A stretch of 64,000 nt of DNA. Source: Clostridiales bacterium (lineage in GTDB: Bacteria > Bacillota > Clostridia > Peptostreptococcales > Anaerovoracaceae). Below are positions 44,251-53,508 of this stretch, one piece after another. Position numbers and translations under genes: made by a program. Below the pieces are notes generated by a model that ran no database searches, was not told the origin of the DNA, and saw nothing but the letters and a program-made list of their open reading frames with translations. Location: assembly GCA_009911365.1 (NCBI GenBank), contig QXXF01000013.1, positions 1 to 64,000 of the forward strand, written 5' to 3'. Position 1 is the first letter of the stretch, and the number at the start of each line of letters is the position of its first letter.

Positions 44251-45504
44251 ATGAAAAAGAAGAAAACAGTGAAAAAGTTAAAAAAGAAAATTGCGGTTTT
44301 GGAAACAGAAAACCTATCATTACAAGAGAGCGTTTTGCGGGCAGAGAACAACAGCAGGGAAAAAAGTGCTTTTTTATCCCATATGTCCCATGATATACGA
44401 ACACCCCTGAATGGCATTATTGGAATGACAGGCATTGCCATGAAACATTTTGATGATAAAGACAGGGTTCTTGACTGTCTGGGGAAGATAGACAGCTCTT
44501 CCAAGCATCTGCTATCCCTGATTAACGATATTTTGGATATGAGCCGGATTGAAAGCGGCAGAATGGTTATGAACCATGAACGGATGGATATACGTGAGGT
44601 GATTAACGGTTGTGCTTCGATTGCAGAAAGTCTGCTGGAACAGAGAAAGGTGGATTTTGTCAGGGAATTTGGTATATTTCATCATCCTCTGCTAATTGGC
44701 GATAAATTACATCTGCGTCAGGTACTTATCAATATTTTATCAAATGCCATTAAGTTTACTCCGGATGGGGGGAAAATCTTTTTTCAGGTAAAGGAGCTTT
44801 CTTCTGGAGACGGAAAGGCGACATACCATTTTGAGATTGAGGATACCGGAATTGGTATGAAACCGGATTTTTTGGAAAAAATTTGGGATTCCTTTACACA
44901 GGAAAATAGCGGAAATTGCAATGGGTATAAGGGAACCGGATTGGGAATGGCTATTACAAAAAAGCTGGTTGATTTGATGGAGGGGGATGTTGAGGCAGCA
45001 AGCAAACCGGGAGTTGGCAGTAAATTTACTGTGGAGGTAACATTTGAAACAGAAATAATATCTGGCATTGCAAAGAAAAAGAATAAAATGAAAAGCATAC
45101 AGGAACAAAACGCCCATCTGGACGGCATGAGAGTCCTATTAGTTGAAGATACCCCGCTGAATATGGAAATTGCAAAATTTATGCTGGAAGATGAAGGGAT
45201 TGAAGTAATGACAGCAGAAAATGGACAGATTGCTGTTAATATTTTTAATAATTCGCCTAAGAATACTTTTAATGCTGTGTTAATGGATGTGAGAATGCCT
45301 GTGATGGATGGTCTGACCGCTGCAAAATCAATCCGGGCATTGCCAAGAACTGACGCTGTAACAGTCCCAATAATAGCTATGACAGCAGACGCATATAGTG
45401 AAGATATAAGAAGGACAACTGATGCAGGAATGAATGCACATCTGACAAAACCTGTCAGTCAAGAGAAAATGCTCTCGACTTTGGAGAAATTTTATTCTGT
45501 ATAA
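44251..45504 (+). CDS. Soluble hybrid histidine kinase with C-terminal receiver
   Basis: The ATG at 44251 follows TGGAGGA. The 417-residue protein has a basic N-terminus and short coiled coil (about 1-40; KKLKKKIAVLETEN), then HisKA with His47 in HMSHDIRTPLNGIIG. An ATPase domain follows (NILSNAIKFTPDGG, EDTGIGM, GTGLGMAI), then a receiver (about 290-415) with Asp346 in AVLMDVRMPVMDG and ALTKPV-like HLTKPV. No sensor or membrane domain is present. It resembles the kinase-receiver half of larger gut Clostridia hybrid sensors. It lies just after the pst-pho operon but has its own leader, so a role in phosphate signalling is only inferred. Confidence 0.85.
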   Translation: MKKKKTVKKLKKKIAVLETENLSLQESVLRAENNSREKSAFLSHMSHDIRTPLNGIIGMTGIAMKHFDDKDRVLDCLGKIDSSSKHLLSLINDILDMSRIESGRMVMNHERMDIREVINGCASIAESLLEQRKVDFVREFGIFHHPLLIGDKLHLRQVLINILSNAIKFTPDGGKIFFQVKELSSGDGKATYHFEIEDTGIGMKPDFLEKIWDSFTQENSGNCNGYKGTGLGMAITKKLVDLMEGDVEAASKPGVGSKFTVEVTFETEIISGIAKKKNKMKSIQEQNAHLDGMRVLLVEDTPLNMEIAKFMLEDEGIEVMTAENGQIAVNIFNNSPKNTFNAVLMDVRMPVMDGLTAAKSIRALPRTDAVTVPIIAMTADAYSEDIRRTTDAGMNAHLTKPVSQEKMLSTLEKFYSV

Positions 45505-45567
45505 ATAATAAGCTCTTTTGGATATATATTTCTTTTGGCATTTTGAAAGAGATTAAAAAGCAAAATG

Positions 45568-45610
45568 AAAAATGCTTAAAAGCATTTTGTAAAAGATTTT
45601 AAGCATTTTT
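45568..45610. terminator. Bidirectional terminator shared by the hybrid kinase gene and the leftward DUF6061 remnant
   Basis: AAAAATGCTTAAAA (45568-45581) pairs with TTTTAAGCATTTTT (45597-45610). A related AAAATGCTTA hairpin follows the second DUF6061 remnant at 47488. Confidence 0.7.
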
Positions 45611-45873
45611 ATGTCAAACTTTCCTGATTATCCTCTGCATCTATAAATATCTGTATTTCGTTGTTGAGATAAAACAAACCCATCGGTGTCCGATGGGTTG
45701 CATGTTTCAAGCAGATTATCTATTGCCAGTGCATTTAGTACATGGTCTGTCCATGCTGTGTTTTTTAATCCTTTCTCTGCTTTGTTACAGTCAATCCGTA
45801 GAATGTAACCGTCAAATGTAGTAATGTCAATACTGTTGTGGTACATATTGTACCTTGCGTATATTAGATTCAT
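45609..45873 (-). pseudogene. DUF6061-like gene disrupted by a hairpin insertion
   Basis: Read leftward: MNLIYARYNMYHNSIDITTF and DGYILRIDCNKAEKGL, then TDHVLNALAIDNLLE, the form of the short DUF6061 proteins found on Clostridia mobile elements. After this point a palindrome (AACCCATCGG-ACA-CCGATGGGTT) and a few bases replace the usual YARLYL. The expected ending NNEIQIFIDAEDN lies in another frame up to the stop at 45609. The second copy at 47245 shows the uninterrupted version of this region. Function of the family is unknown. Confidence 0.6.
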
Positions 45874-46168
45874 TTTCTTTGTCCTTTCATAATTTTTACA
45901 AGCATATCAAATCAGTTCCCACGCCTTAATTGTTTTGTGTTATAATGTGTTATAGGTTTTTCTTTCCCTTAAAGTTTCCCTCATTAGGGTTCATAACAGC
46001 AAGAGGGAGAAAATAACATAAGGGAAAATCTAAGGGAACGCTCACCTTGCACAAATTTAATGTTTTCAGTAGTTAGAGCAGTTCATGAAAACAAAATATA
46101 AGAGTTATTAAATCCCTTAGATTTTGTGAAAATCCAATCGGAATTTATTATTGTCGGAGGTAAATATA

Positions 46169-46979
46169 ATGAATGAATTGCAAACCTCTTTAACTCATTA
46201 TCAGGTAAAAAAAGAAAACGGGGCTATTACAGTCCTTGCCAATAAACCTATTTGTGTTTGTGATCATTTTTGGGACTGCATGAATGAGGAATGGGTTTTT
46301 GCTGTTAAGTGTGACGATGGTCAAAGCCGGTATCACATCGACTATTTATTTTTGGATAATAATTTTGAGCTACTTAATGCACTTACTGAAGATAAAGGTG
46401 TAAATTCCCAGTTTTTTGACAGCACAGGATAATACGGCTTGGGTGAGCCTTAGTTCAACCAGCACAGAGCGTGAGGGTGAAATTGTTCTTCCATTGCAAA
46501 ATCGTTTTCGCATTACTAAAGAGATAGTACGCAAAGATCTTGGAATGGATGCGATATTCTGCCTAAATAATCAATGTTGCTCCTATCAAATTGATTTATT
46601 CAACCATAAAAAATATGATAAATTGTTTGTTTATCAGTTTGATAAAAACGGATTATATAAAACAAGAAAACAGTATATTCTTGAAAATATATGGAATGGA
46701 TATCCGACAGTTACCAGAGATAAATGTTTTGTTACTTGCGGAAAATGGAGCAACTCTCTTTGTACGATACATGTTTCGGAAATCGACGAGAACGGTAATA
46801 TTCTTTCTGATTGGAAAAGTGAAGCAATTGCAGATATGAACAGTGTCTTTTTACTGTCATATTCAGATACAAAAATGGAATTTATTACTTTCCATGAAAA
46901 TCATGTGGACTATCTTGTTTACAGTTTTGAAGGAATTTTATTGTCACGAAAAATAATATATCAAGTTGAAACTAATTGA
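46169..46979 (+). pseudogene. Hypothetical protein split by a one-base shift in a T-tract
   Basis: The ATG at 46169 follows CGGAGG. The first 87 residues (MNELQTSLTHYQVKKENG through DKGVNSQFF) run into TAA at 46430. The second frame continues from the T6 tract at 46412-46417 (SFLTAQDNTAWVSLSSTSTE) to 46979. Removing one T would give a single protein of about 270 residues. It has no signal peptide or recognised motif, and the aromatic-rich strands suggest a beta-rich fold. It may be a decayed gene, a phase-variable gene or an assembly error; I do not recognise the family. Confidence 0.55.
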
Positions 46980-47244
46980 AATTGTTAATCCTTTCATTTG
47001 AGGATATTTAATAATTGTTATAAACTATCATAAAAAATGCCGTCAACCCTTGAAAACTCTAAATTTAAGCAAGTCAACTTTATTTTATTCATTACATCAT
47101 TTTATATCGTTTCCCTCATGATTACAAGTGCTGATAAGGGCAAAAATGAGGGAAAGGGAAAACTATAATATCAAATAATAAATAATGAAAAGGTAATCGC
47201 TCTGAAAGATATGCTTAAATTTTAGAATGCTAGGAGTTGATGAT
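46980..47244. other. AT-rich intergenic stretch with a possible attachment-site-like core
   Basis: No gene is visible. TTTCCCTCAT at 47110-47119 and AGGGCAAAAATGAGGGAAAG at about 47137-47156 resemble, partly in inverted form, the sequence at 32558-32602 next to int. The stretch may hold the right end of the element, but no long direct repeat is seen. Confidence 0.3.
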
Positions 47245-47481
47245 ATGAATTTTATTTCTGCAAGTTACAATATGTACCATAATGGCATTGACATTACTAT
47301 CTTTGATGGCTACATATTACGAATTGACTGTAATAAGGCTGAAACAGGATTGAAAACTACACCATAGACAGACCATGTGCTAAATGCGCTGGCGATAGAC
47401 AATCCACTCGAATACGCAAGACTCTATCTAAATAGCGAAATGCAGATATTTATAGATGCTGAAAATAATCTGGATATTTGA
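47245..47481 (+). pseudogene. DUF6061-like gene with an in-frame stop
   Basis: Starts MNFISASYNMYHNGIDITIF after a ribosome site TAGGAG and continues DGYILRIDCNKAETGL. TAG stands at codon 41 (47365-47367), then the same frame goes on with TDHVLNALAIDNPLEYARLY and IFIDAENNLDI to TGA at 47479. It is a paralog of the gene at 45609-45873 in opposite orientation. A terminator hairpin follows. Confidence 0.65.
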
Positions 47482-47487
47482 CAAAAC

Positions 47488-47534
47488 AAAAAATGCTTAG
47501 AAATCTTTTATAACATGATTTATAAGCATTTTTT
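47488..47534 (+). terminator. Terminator after the second DUF6061 remnant
   Basis: AAAAAATGCTTA pairs with TAAGCATTTTTT, followed by CTTT. Confidence 0.6.
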
Positions 47535-47604
47535 CTTTATTGGTTATGCACTTTCAAAATATCTAAACAATAGTACAAAATCAAAAAAAAAACAGGAAGT
47601 TGTA

Positions 47605-47817
47605 TCAGATTATCACAATTTTGAAACTACAAGCAATATTCTCTATTCTGCTTATTGGAGCAAATAATAAATGACTGTCATCAAGTAATGAAGGGAAATA
47701 TCCTTCTTCTGCTTCATAAGCATCAACAGTATTATTTCCTAACACTAACATAACATTTTTTGCAAAATGTTGAACATCACCCGAAACCACACAGTGAACA
47801 GCTTTTACTCCGCCCAT
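47605..47817 (-). CDS. Hypothetical 70-residue protein, possibly a gene fragment
   Basis: An open frame beginning MGGVKAVHCVVSGDVQHFAK, without a convincing ribosome site and without a recognised family. It lies in an AT-rich stretch between the mobile element and the surface-protein cluster and is probably a remnant of a longer gene. Confidence 0.25.
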   Translation of the reverse strand: MGGVKAVHCVVSGDVQHFAKNVMLVLGNNTVDAYEAEEGYFPSLLDDSHLLFAPISRIENIACSFKIVII

Positions 47818-47917
47818 GATTTGCGTTTTTTCAATTAAATTTCAATTGTTTCATGAAAAACACTGGGAACATATAGAAGGGCTCTGGGTTTTAACTTACA
47901 TAATGATGAAAGCTCCT

Positions 47918-47940
47918 CCTACCAAAAAGTACACTTTTTG
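47918..47940 (-). repeat. Right copy of the 23-bp inverted repeat pair (partner at 32355-32377)
   Basis: CAAAAAGT-AC-ACTTTTTG: perfect arms around a non-palindromic dinucleotide. It lies 43 bases upstream of the surface-protein ATG at 47984, in its promoter or leader region. Confidence 0.5.
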
Positions 47941-47983
47941 ATACTGATTGTTAGTTGTTAGAAAATTTTAGGAGGAGAAAAGT

Positions 47984-49441
47984 ATGAAGGAACTGAAATT
48001 GAACTTGCAAGGCTCCTGGAAAAGAGTTCTTGCGATGCTCACAGTAGCTGCCATGTGCTTTACTGTGGTTGGCATTAGTCCAACTTTTGCGGCTGAGGGC
48101 GATGCAAACGCAAAGGAGGAGAATAAAGGCGTTAGCTTCGTGACAAGCGATGAGGGTTCAAGCAAGGTTGAGATTGAAGGCAAAGAAACTGTTACCATGG
48201 CTGAGACTGACAGCAAGAAATTCACAGCTACCGCGACAATCAATGGCACAGACGAAGTCATTGCTTCCGAATATGAAGTAACATGGGATAGCAATAACGA
48301 TGCTGTCAAAATGGAAAAGAATGTAGCTAGCGTTGTGACACAGCTTGAGGCTGATGAGACTGCTACGATTACTGTATCAGTCAGTGCTGCGGAGTTAGAT
48401 GAACCCCTAACTGATACCGTTGAACTTACGGTGAAAAAAGCGGCAGTGGAAACGCCAGATCCAGCAGATGTCAGCGCGGCGGAAGCGGTTGAAAAGCTGA
48501 TCAACGATCTTCCAGCAGCCGATGACATCACATTGGAAAACAAAGCGGACGTTGAAGCAGCAAGAGCAGCTTATGAGAAACTGAACGGTGTTGCGAAGGC
48601 GCTGGTTTCAGAAGACGCAGTAGCAAAACTGGAAGCTGCCGAAAAGCAGATCGCAGATTTAGAAAAGGCTGAGAATGATGCCGCCGCAGCAAAGAAGGCA
48701 GCGGATGACGCAGCGAAGCTGATCAACGATCTCCCAGCAGCAGACAAACTCACTTTAGCGGACAAAGCGAAAGTCGATGCGGCAAAAAAGGCTTATGACG
48801 CATTGAGCGCAGATGCGAAGGCTCTGGTTTCCAAGGAAGCGAAAGACAAATTGGACAAAGCCGTAGCGAAGATCGCAGAACTGGAAAAAGCTGACACGAA
48901 CAAAAAGGACGATCCAACTAAAGACACAGGATCAACGACTGTAGCACCAAAGGTTGGAGAGAAGAAAGTTGTTTCTGGCGTTACTTATCAAGTTGCAAAG
49001 AATAACACAGTAACTTATCAGAAGCCAAAGAAAAACGCTAAAAAAATCACAATCCCTGCGACCGTTAAGATCAATGGCAAAACTTATAAAGTAACAGCCG
49101 TTGCGAAGAATGCGTTCAAAGGAAACAAGAAAGTAAAGACTGTAAAAGTTGGTAAGAACGTTACATCCATCGGAGCCAGTGCGTTCCAGAACTGCAAAGC
49201 TCTGACTACAGTGACGCTCCCGGCAAAAACAAAGACTATTGGCAAGAACGCTTTTGCGAACAGCAAGAAACTGAAGAAGATCGTCATCAAATCCACAAAG
49301 ATGACCAAGAAGACCATCAAGAACGGCGCGTTTAAGAAGGTTTCCAAGAAAGTAACTGTGGACGTACCGAACAAGAAGGCGAAAACTTACAAGAAGCTGT
49401 TCCAGAAGAAGGGTCTGCCTAAGGCATGCAAAGTTAAATAA
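47984..49441 (+). CDS. Secreted BspA-like leucine-rich repeat protein
   Basis: A 485-residue protein with a signal peptide of about 36 residues (cleavage near TFAAEG). A beta-rich Ig-like region is at about 40-150. Two copies of a helical repeat of about 75 residues follow (LINDLPAADDITLENKADVE and LINDLPAADKLTLADKAKVD, each with AKALVS and IADLE/IAELE). The C-terminal BspA-type leucine-rich region (about 345-450) contains AVAKNAFKGNKKVKTVKVG and VTSIGASAFQNCKALTTV. It ends in a basic cap, KKLFQKKGLPKACKVK, much like the protein at 57436. Such proteins act in adhesion or surface structure. There is no LPXTG motif. AGGAGGAG precedes the ATG. Confidence 0.85.
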   Translation: MKELKLNLQGSWKRVLAMLTVAAMCFTVVGISPTFAAEGDANAKEENKGVSFVTSDEGSSKVEIEGKETVTMAETDSKKFTATATINGTDEVIASEYEVTWDSNNDAVKMEKNVASVVTQLEADETATITVSVSAAELDEPLTDTVELTVKKAAVETPDPADVSAAEAVEKLINDLPAADDITLENKADVEAARAAYEKLNGVAKALVSEDAVAKLEAAEKQIADLEKAENDAAAAKKAADDAAKLINDLPAADKLTLADKAKVDAAKKAYDALSADAKALVSKEAKDKLDKAVAKIAELEKADTNKKDDPTKDTGSTTVAPKVGEKKVVSGVTYQVAKNNTVTYQKPKKNAKKITIPATVKINGKTYKVTAVAKNAFKGNKKVKTVKVGKNVTSIGASAFQNCKALTTVTLPAKTKTIGKNAFANSKKLKKIVIKSTKMTKKTIKNGAFKKVSKKVTVDVPNKKAKTYKKLFQKKGLPKACKVK

Positions 49442-49499
49442 TGGGTGCCAGTAAGCAAATAGCCAAGAAAGAGCAACACGACAAATATAACTAAACAAC

Positions 49500-50002
49500 T
49501 AACATATAAAACTTACTCGGCAAGAGCAAGATGAAATAAAGACTTGTGATTGCCAGTAGTAAGTCTACGTGGAAACTGCGTAGAAAAAGGTAGTACGAAC
49601 GATAGCTACCTCTTATGAAAATCCAAGTAGCAGCATTGTTGCTTGGATTTTCATTACATAGGGGGAATGGAAAAGAAGTCTTGCCATAATTACGCATGAA
49701 ATCTGCGGGACAAATCGATAATGGTAGCAACAAAGGATTCACGCTGACATCGGCAAAAGGACAATGAACCAATACGATCGTTACGTTATCAACCTAGTGC
49801 AGTGGCCTGGTCTTATGGAGGTACAAATAACTATACCTTGTTGCCCAAGAGCATGATATTCAATGTGCTCAGACAATACAAATCGTTATTGACATAGGGA
49901 AGAGATTGAACATGTTCTTAATATACAGGAGATATGAAACTTAAAATTCCTTGATTTTTTAAGGAAAATCACTTGACAATATCGGGAGGTGAAAGGCTTA
50001 TT
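49500..50002 (+). other. Gene-free stretch with a candidate structured RNA
   Basis: No credible gene is seen in this stretch of about 500 bases. Three hairpins stand in a row: TCTACG/CGTAGA (about 49564-49583), GGTAG/CTACC (about 49589-49610) and a 13-bp stem ATGAAAATCCAAG/CTTGGATTTTCAT (49615-49654). They resemble a folded noncoding RNA or leader. Farther right, SAGQIDNGSNKGFTLTSAKG and SAVAWSYGGTNNYTL can be read in separate frames, so a decayed coding region is the alternative. No known riboswitch consensus was matched. Confidence 0.35.
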
Positions 50003-53000
50003 ATGACACAAAAATCTTTATTGCGCATTTTAGTTTGCTGTATGGCTGTGATAGGTTTATGTGCCGTTTTTCCAGAAACGTCACATGCGGCAATGAATTA
50101 CAGTAGATATAATTCATTGTGCTCAATGACTATTTATCCATGTACAGGTGATCATGATTTTCCTTCATATACTACCGTAGAATGTACGAAAAAGGCGGGC
50201 AGGATTTATAAAACAGATCGTTGTACGATTATCAAGTTCTATAAAAACAGCAAAGGGGAAGACGTTTGTAAAGTAAGATACCCAGTATCTGGTGGTGGAA
50301 CAAAAACCGCATATGCGAAAACAAGCAGATTTATACATGATAAATCTGCTGATCCAAAGCAAATGAAAGCGGCAGCCAAAACGAATGTTTCAGCGTATGC
50401 TGGATCGGCTTCGATTTCCGGGTGGTATATCAGCGCAGGGGATACAATTTACCTTCTTGGACGGAGCGGCAGCAATTCACAGGTGGCTTATCCAATTAGC
50501 GGTGGTTATAAAACGGCCTGGATCAAGCACTATAATGTGAAATATAGCGCAAATGGAGGAAGCAACGCGCCTTCTGCTCAGATTAAAACACAAAATGTGA
50601 ATTTAACATTGGCAGGACAAAAACCTGTGCGCAATGGATATACTTTTCAAAATTGGAACACAAAAAAAGGCGGATCCGGGTCAAAGTATTCATCGGGGGC
50701 CGCTTACAAGGCGAACAGTGCGGTGACCCTGTATGCGCAATGGAAAATTAATTCATATGCATTAACGGTAAAGAGCAAAAATAAAACCATGGGAACAGTC
50801 AGTGGCGGGGGAACGTATACTTATGGGAAATCTGTGACAATCAAAGCGGTTCCAGCAAAAGGGCATAGCTTTTCAAAATGGAGTGACAACAATACATCTG
50901 CTGCCAGAAGTGTCACTGTTAAAAAAAACGCGACTTATACCGCGGAATTTGCTGTTAAATCTTATGGGATAACCGTAAAAACCGCGAATTCAACCATGGG
51001 AACAGTCAGCGGTGGGGGAACATACACTTATGGAAAATCCATAACCATAAAAGCTACCCCTAAAGCAGGATATCATTTTGTAAAATGGAACGATGGAAAC
51101 ACCTCTGCGTCAAGGACTGTCACGGTAGGATCGAATGCCACATATACTGCGACTTTTAAAGCGAATGATTATAGTGTAACGGTAAAAACCGCAAATTCAA
51201 CCATGGGAACAGCCAGCGGTGGAGGAAAGTATTCTTATCTCAGCAAAATAACAATAATCGCCAATCCAAAAAGCGGTTATCAATTTACGAAATGGTCAGA
51301 CGGTGTTACGTCAGCTTCCAGAAGCGTTACGGTAAAGGGAAACGCGACCTACACGGCAGAATTTAAGGCCGATACAAATACATGTGCACATGCTTATGGA
51401 AAATGGATCATAGACAGAGAAGCAACATGCGTCATGCAGGGAATACGGCATAAGGAATGCACAAGGTGTGGTTTTGTTCAAAATGAAATTCTTGATTTTG
51501 CGGAACACAAATTCTCAGACGATTGGATTGTCGAGACTGCGGCCACATGTGAAGCAGATGGAGAAGCGTATCGTGCGTGCGTAGTTTGCAAAACATTTAC
51601 AGAAACCAAAAGCGTTGAAAAATTGGGACATGATTTTAGTGAGGAACGGATAGAGAAGCAGCCGACTTGCGATGAAGGCGGAATCGCAGAATATTTTTGT
51701 AAGAATTGCGGAAAATGTGACGTTGAGGCTTCAGGCACGATTCCGGCTACAGGTCACGTGTTTCCAAATGAATGGAAAATAGAAAAAGCACCTACCTGTG
51801 ACGAAGAAGGGTTACAGTCCAGAAAATGTTCAGTGTGCGCATATGAGGAATCGGATATCATGGAACCCGCCGAACATGAATTCCAAGAGACGAGATATGA
51901 GCCTACTGAAACACAAGCAGGAAAGATCATCCGTACATGTAAAAGGTGCGGATACAGTGAAATTGGATACTTTTATGATGAGGTGAATTCTGGTGTTCTT
52001 GAAGTGGAATCCAAGTACGCGAAGCCAGGCGATATTGTCACTGTACCCGTGAAGATCACAGACAATCCTGGTATTTTAGGCTTTAACATCACAGTAAAAT
52101 ATAACAAAGATGTTTTTACCCCACAATCTGTAACAGAAAGCACCGAGAGCGGCACGCCCCTCCAATATGCGACAAAGGGAGCGATATTAAAAGGTGGAAA
52201 CCTTGTCACAACAATAACAGACGGTGCTGCAGGCGCGTCCGAGGCAGATGGAGAATTGACCGTTCGATGGCTGCTCAACGCATCTTGCGTCAATGAAGAT
52301 GGGGAATTATTCAGTATCAACTTTAAGGTAAATGAACAAACGGAGGCTGAAACAGCAGAAATATTGTTGTCCTGTGAAAACATGGTTGGCGAAAGCAATG
52401 TGTCGGTTCTGCCTTTTATAAAAACCGGGGAAATCACCATTACTGACGCAGCTAACACGCAATTAAAAAGAGGAGACATTTGCATAGATGGTGAAGTCAA
52501 TGAGTTTGACAGCGTCCTTCTGGCGAAATATTTGGTTGGCTGGAAAAACATTGTCTTTTCCGCTGCGCAGCGAAAATCTGCCGATGTTTATTCTGACGGA
52601 AAAATCAATACAAAGGATGGCGTACGATTGGCGCAATTAATAGAGAATCCAAAGATTGATGAGGAGCGGATGATTTCCACCGCTTCGGTTTCCTCAAAAG
52701 AGAGATCAAAGATTACAGTGGGCGATTGTATCGCACAGCCAGGAGAATGTGTTGAAGTACCCATTACAATAGGAAACAATACAGGCATCGCGGGCTTTAA
52801 CTTTAATTTAAGATTTGATCACAGATATTTAACTCCGGTTTCCATAAAAGAGGGAGATATTATTGGCAGTGGCATTACATCTAACATTCCAGAGGATGAA
52901 AATGATTCGCAGCCATTAGAGTCTTTGACTTTTCAGTGGAGTGAAGCGGAGAATATAGAAGCGGATGGTTTGCTGTGCACAGTAGAGTTTAAAGTAAATG

Positions 53001-53453
53001 ATGGGATTGAACTACGACAATGCTGATCCAGTATGCTATATTTCAGGAAACAGCATTAAGGATTCAAATTTAGAGATAAAAAATGGGAGAATCAGGATAG
53101 GAAATGAACCTGTTTCCGAAGAGAAACCATATGAAATAACAAATGCGTCAATATCATTGGCCAATGGGGCGATGATTAAGGAATTCCCGAAAAGAGGTGA
53201 TTTCGATGTGTCAATAGAATTCCAAGAATCAGCAGATTCCTTTGTACCAGCAAACATGCTTTTGGCAACATACGACGCAAAAGGGTGTCTCATTGCGGTG
53301 ATTCCAAAGATGATGGATGCCAAAGCGTTAATGGATGGAAGCTATGTCTTCCATGTGGATCAGACAGAACAGGAAATTTCAACTCTGAAAATTTTCATAT
53401 GGAACCCGAATTGTGGCATGAAGCCGGAAGCGGAGTGTTTCCAGTTGAACTGA
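50003..53453 (+). pseudogene. Large secreted protein with cohesin-dockerin-cohesin modules, frameshifted in the second cohesin
   Basis: The ATG at 50003 follows GGGAGGTG; a signal peptide covers about 30 residues. Domains: SH3-like region; one Listeria/Bacteroides-type repeat (about 185-250); three 69-residue tandem beta repeats (about 252-458, each with TMGT-SGGG and F-KW-D); a Cys-rich region of CxxC pairs (about 460-655); cohesin 1 (about 662-815; KPGDIVTVPVKITDNPGILG); dockerin (823-883; RGDICIDGEVNEFDSVLLAK and DVYSDGKINTKDGVRLAQLI); cohesin 2 from about 896. At about 53000 the frame ends (TGA 53024), and the rest, including the C-terminal domain PYEITNASISL to ECFQLN, continues in another frame to 53453. 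The paralog at 53509 shows the intact order. Confidence 0.8.
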
Positions 53454-53508
53454 GAATGTATGATCTGTGAGGAAACACGAATTTCAAGAAATGATAAGGA
53501 GAACGGGC

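Larger units (their letters stand above)
32560..47540. mobile_element. Integrative mobilizable element with a phosphate-uptake cargo (edges approximate)
   Basis: From left to right: tyrosine integrase, repressor, excisionase, repeat-rich region with an oriT-like hairpin, MobV relaxase, then pstSCAB-phoU-phoB-phoR-like genes, a hybrid kinase, and decayed DUF6061 and hypothetical genes. It has no type IV secretion genes, so it would need a helper. The integrase at one edge reading outward and the int/repressor/xis module follow the usual Tn916-like plan. The left edge is put just beyond int. The right edge is uncertain (about 46.0 or 47.1-47.5 kb), because no long direct repeat was found by eye. 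Confidence 0.65.

Noticed and set aside
49540-49660. Considered a cyclic-di-GMP or other known riboswitch before the cohesin-dockerin gene
   Set aside because: Hairpins are present, but the conserved aptamer bases I know for the cyclic-di-GMP, purine, lysine and glycine classes are not, so only a generic structured-RNA candidate is recorded.
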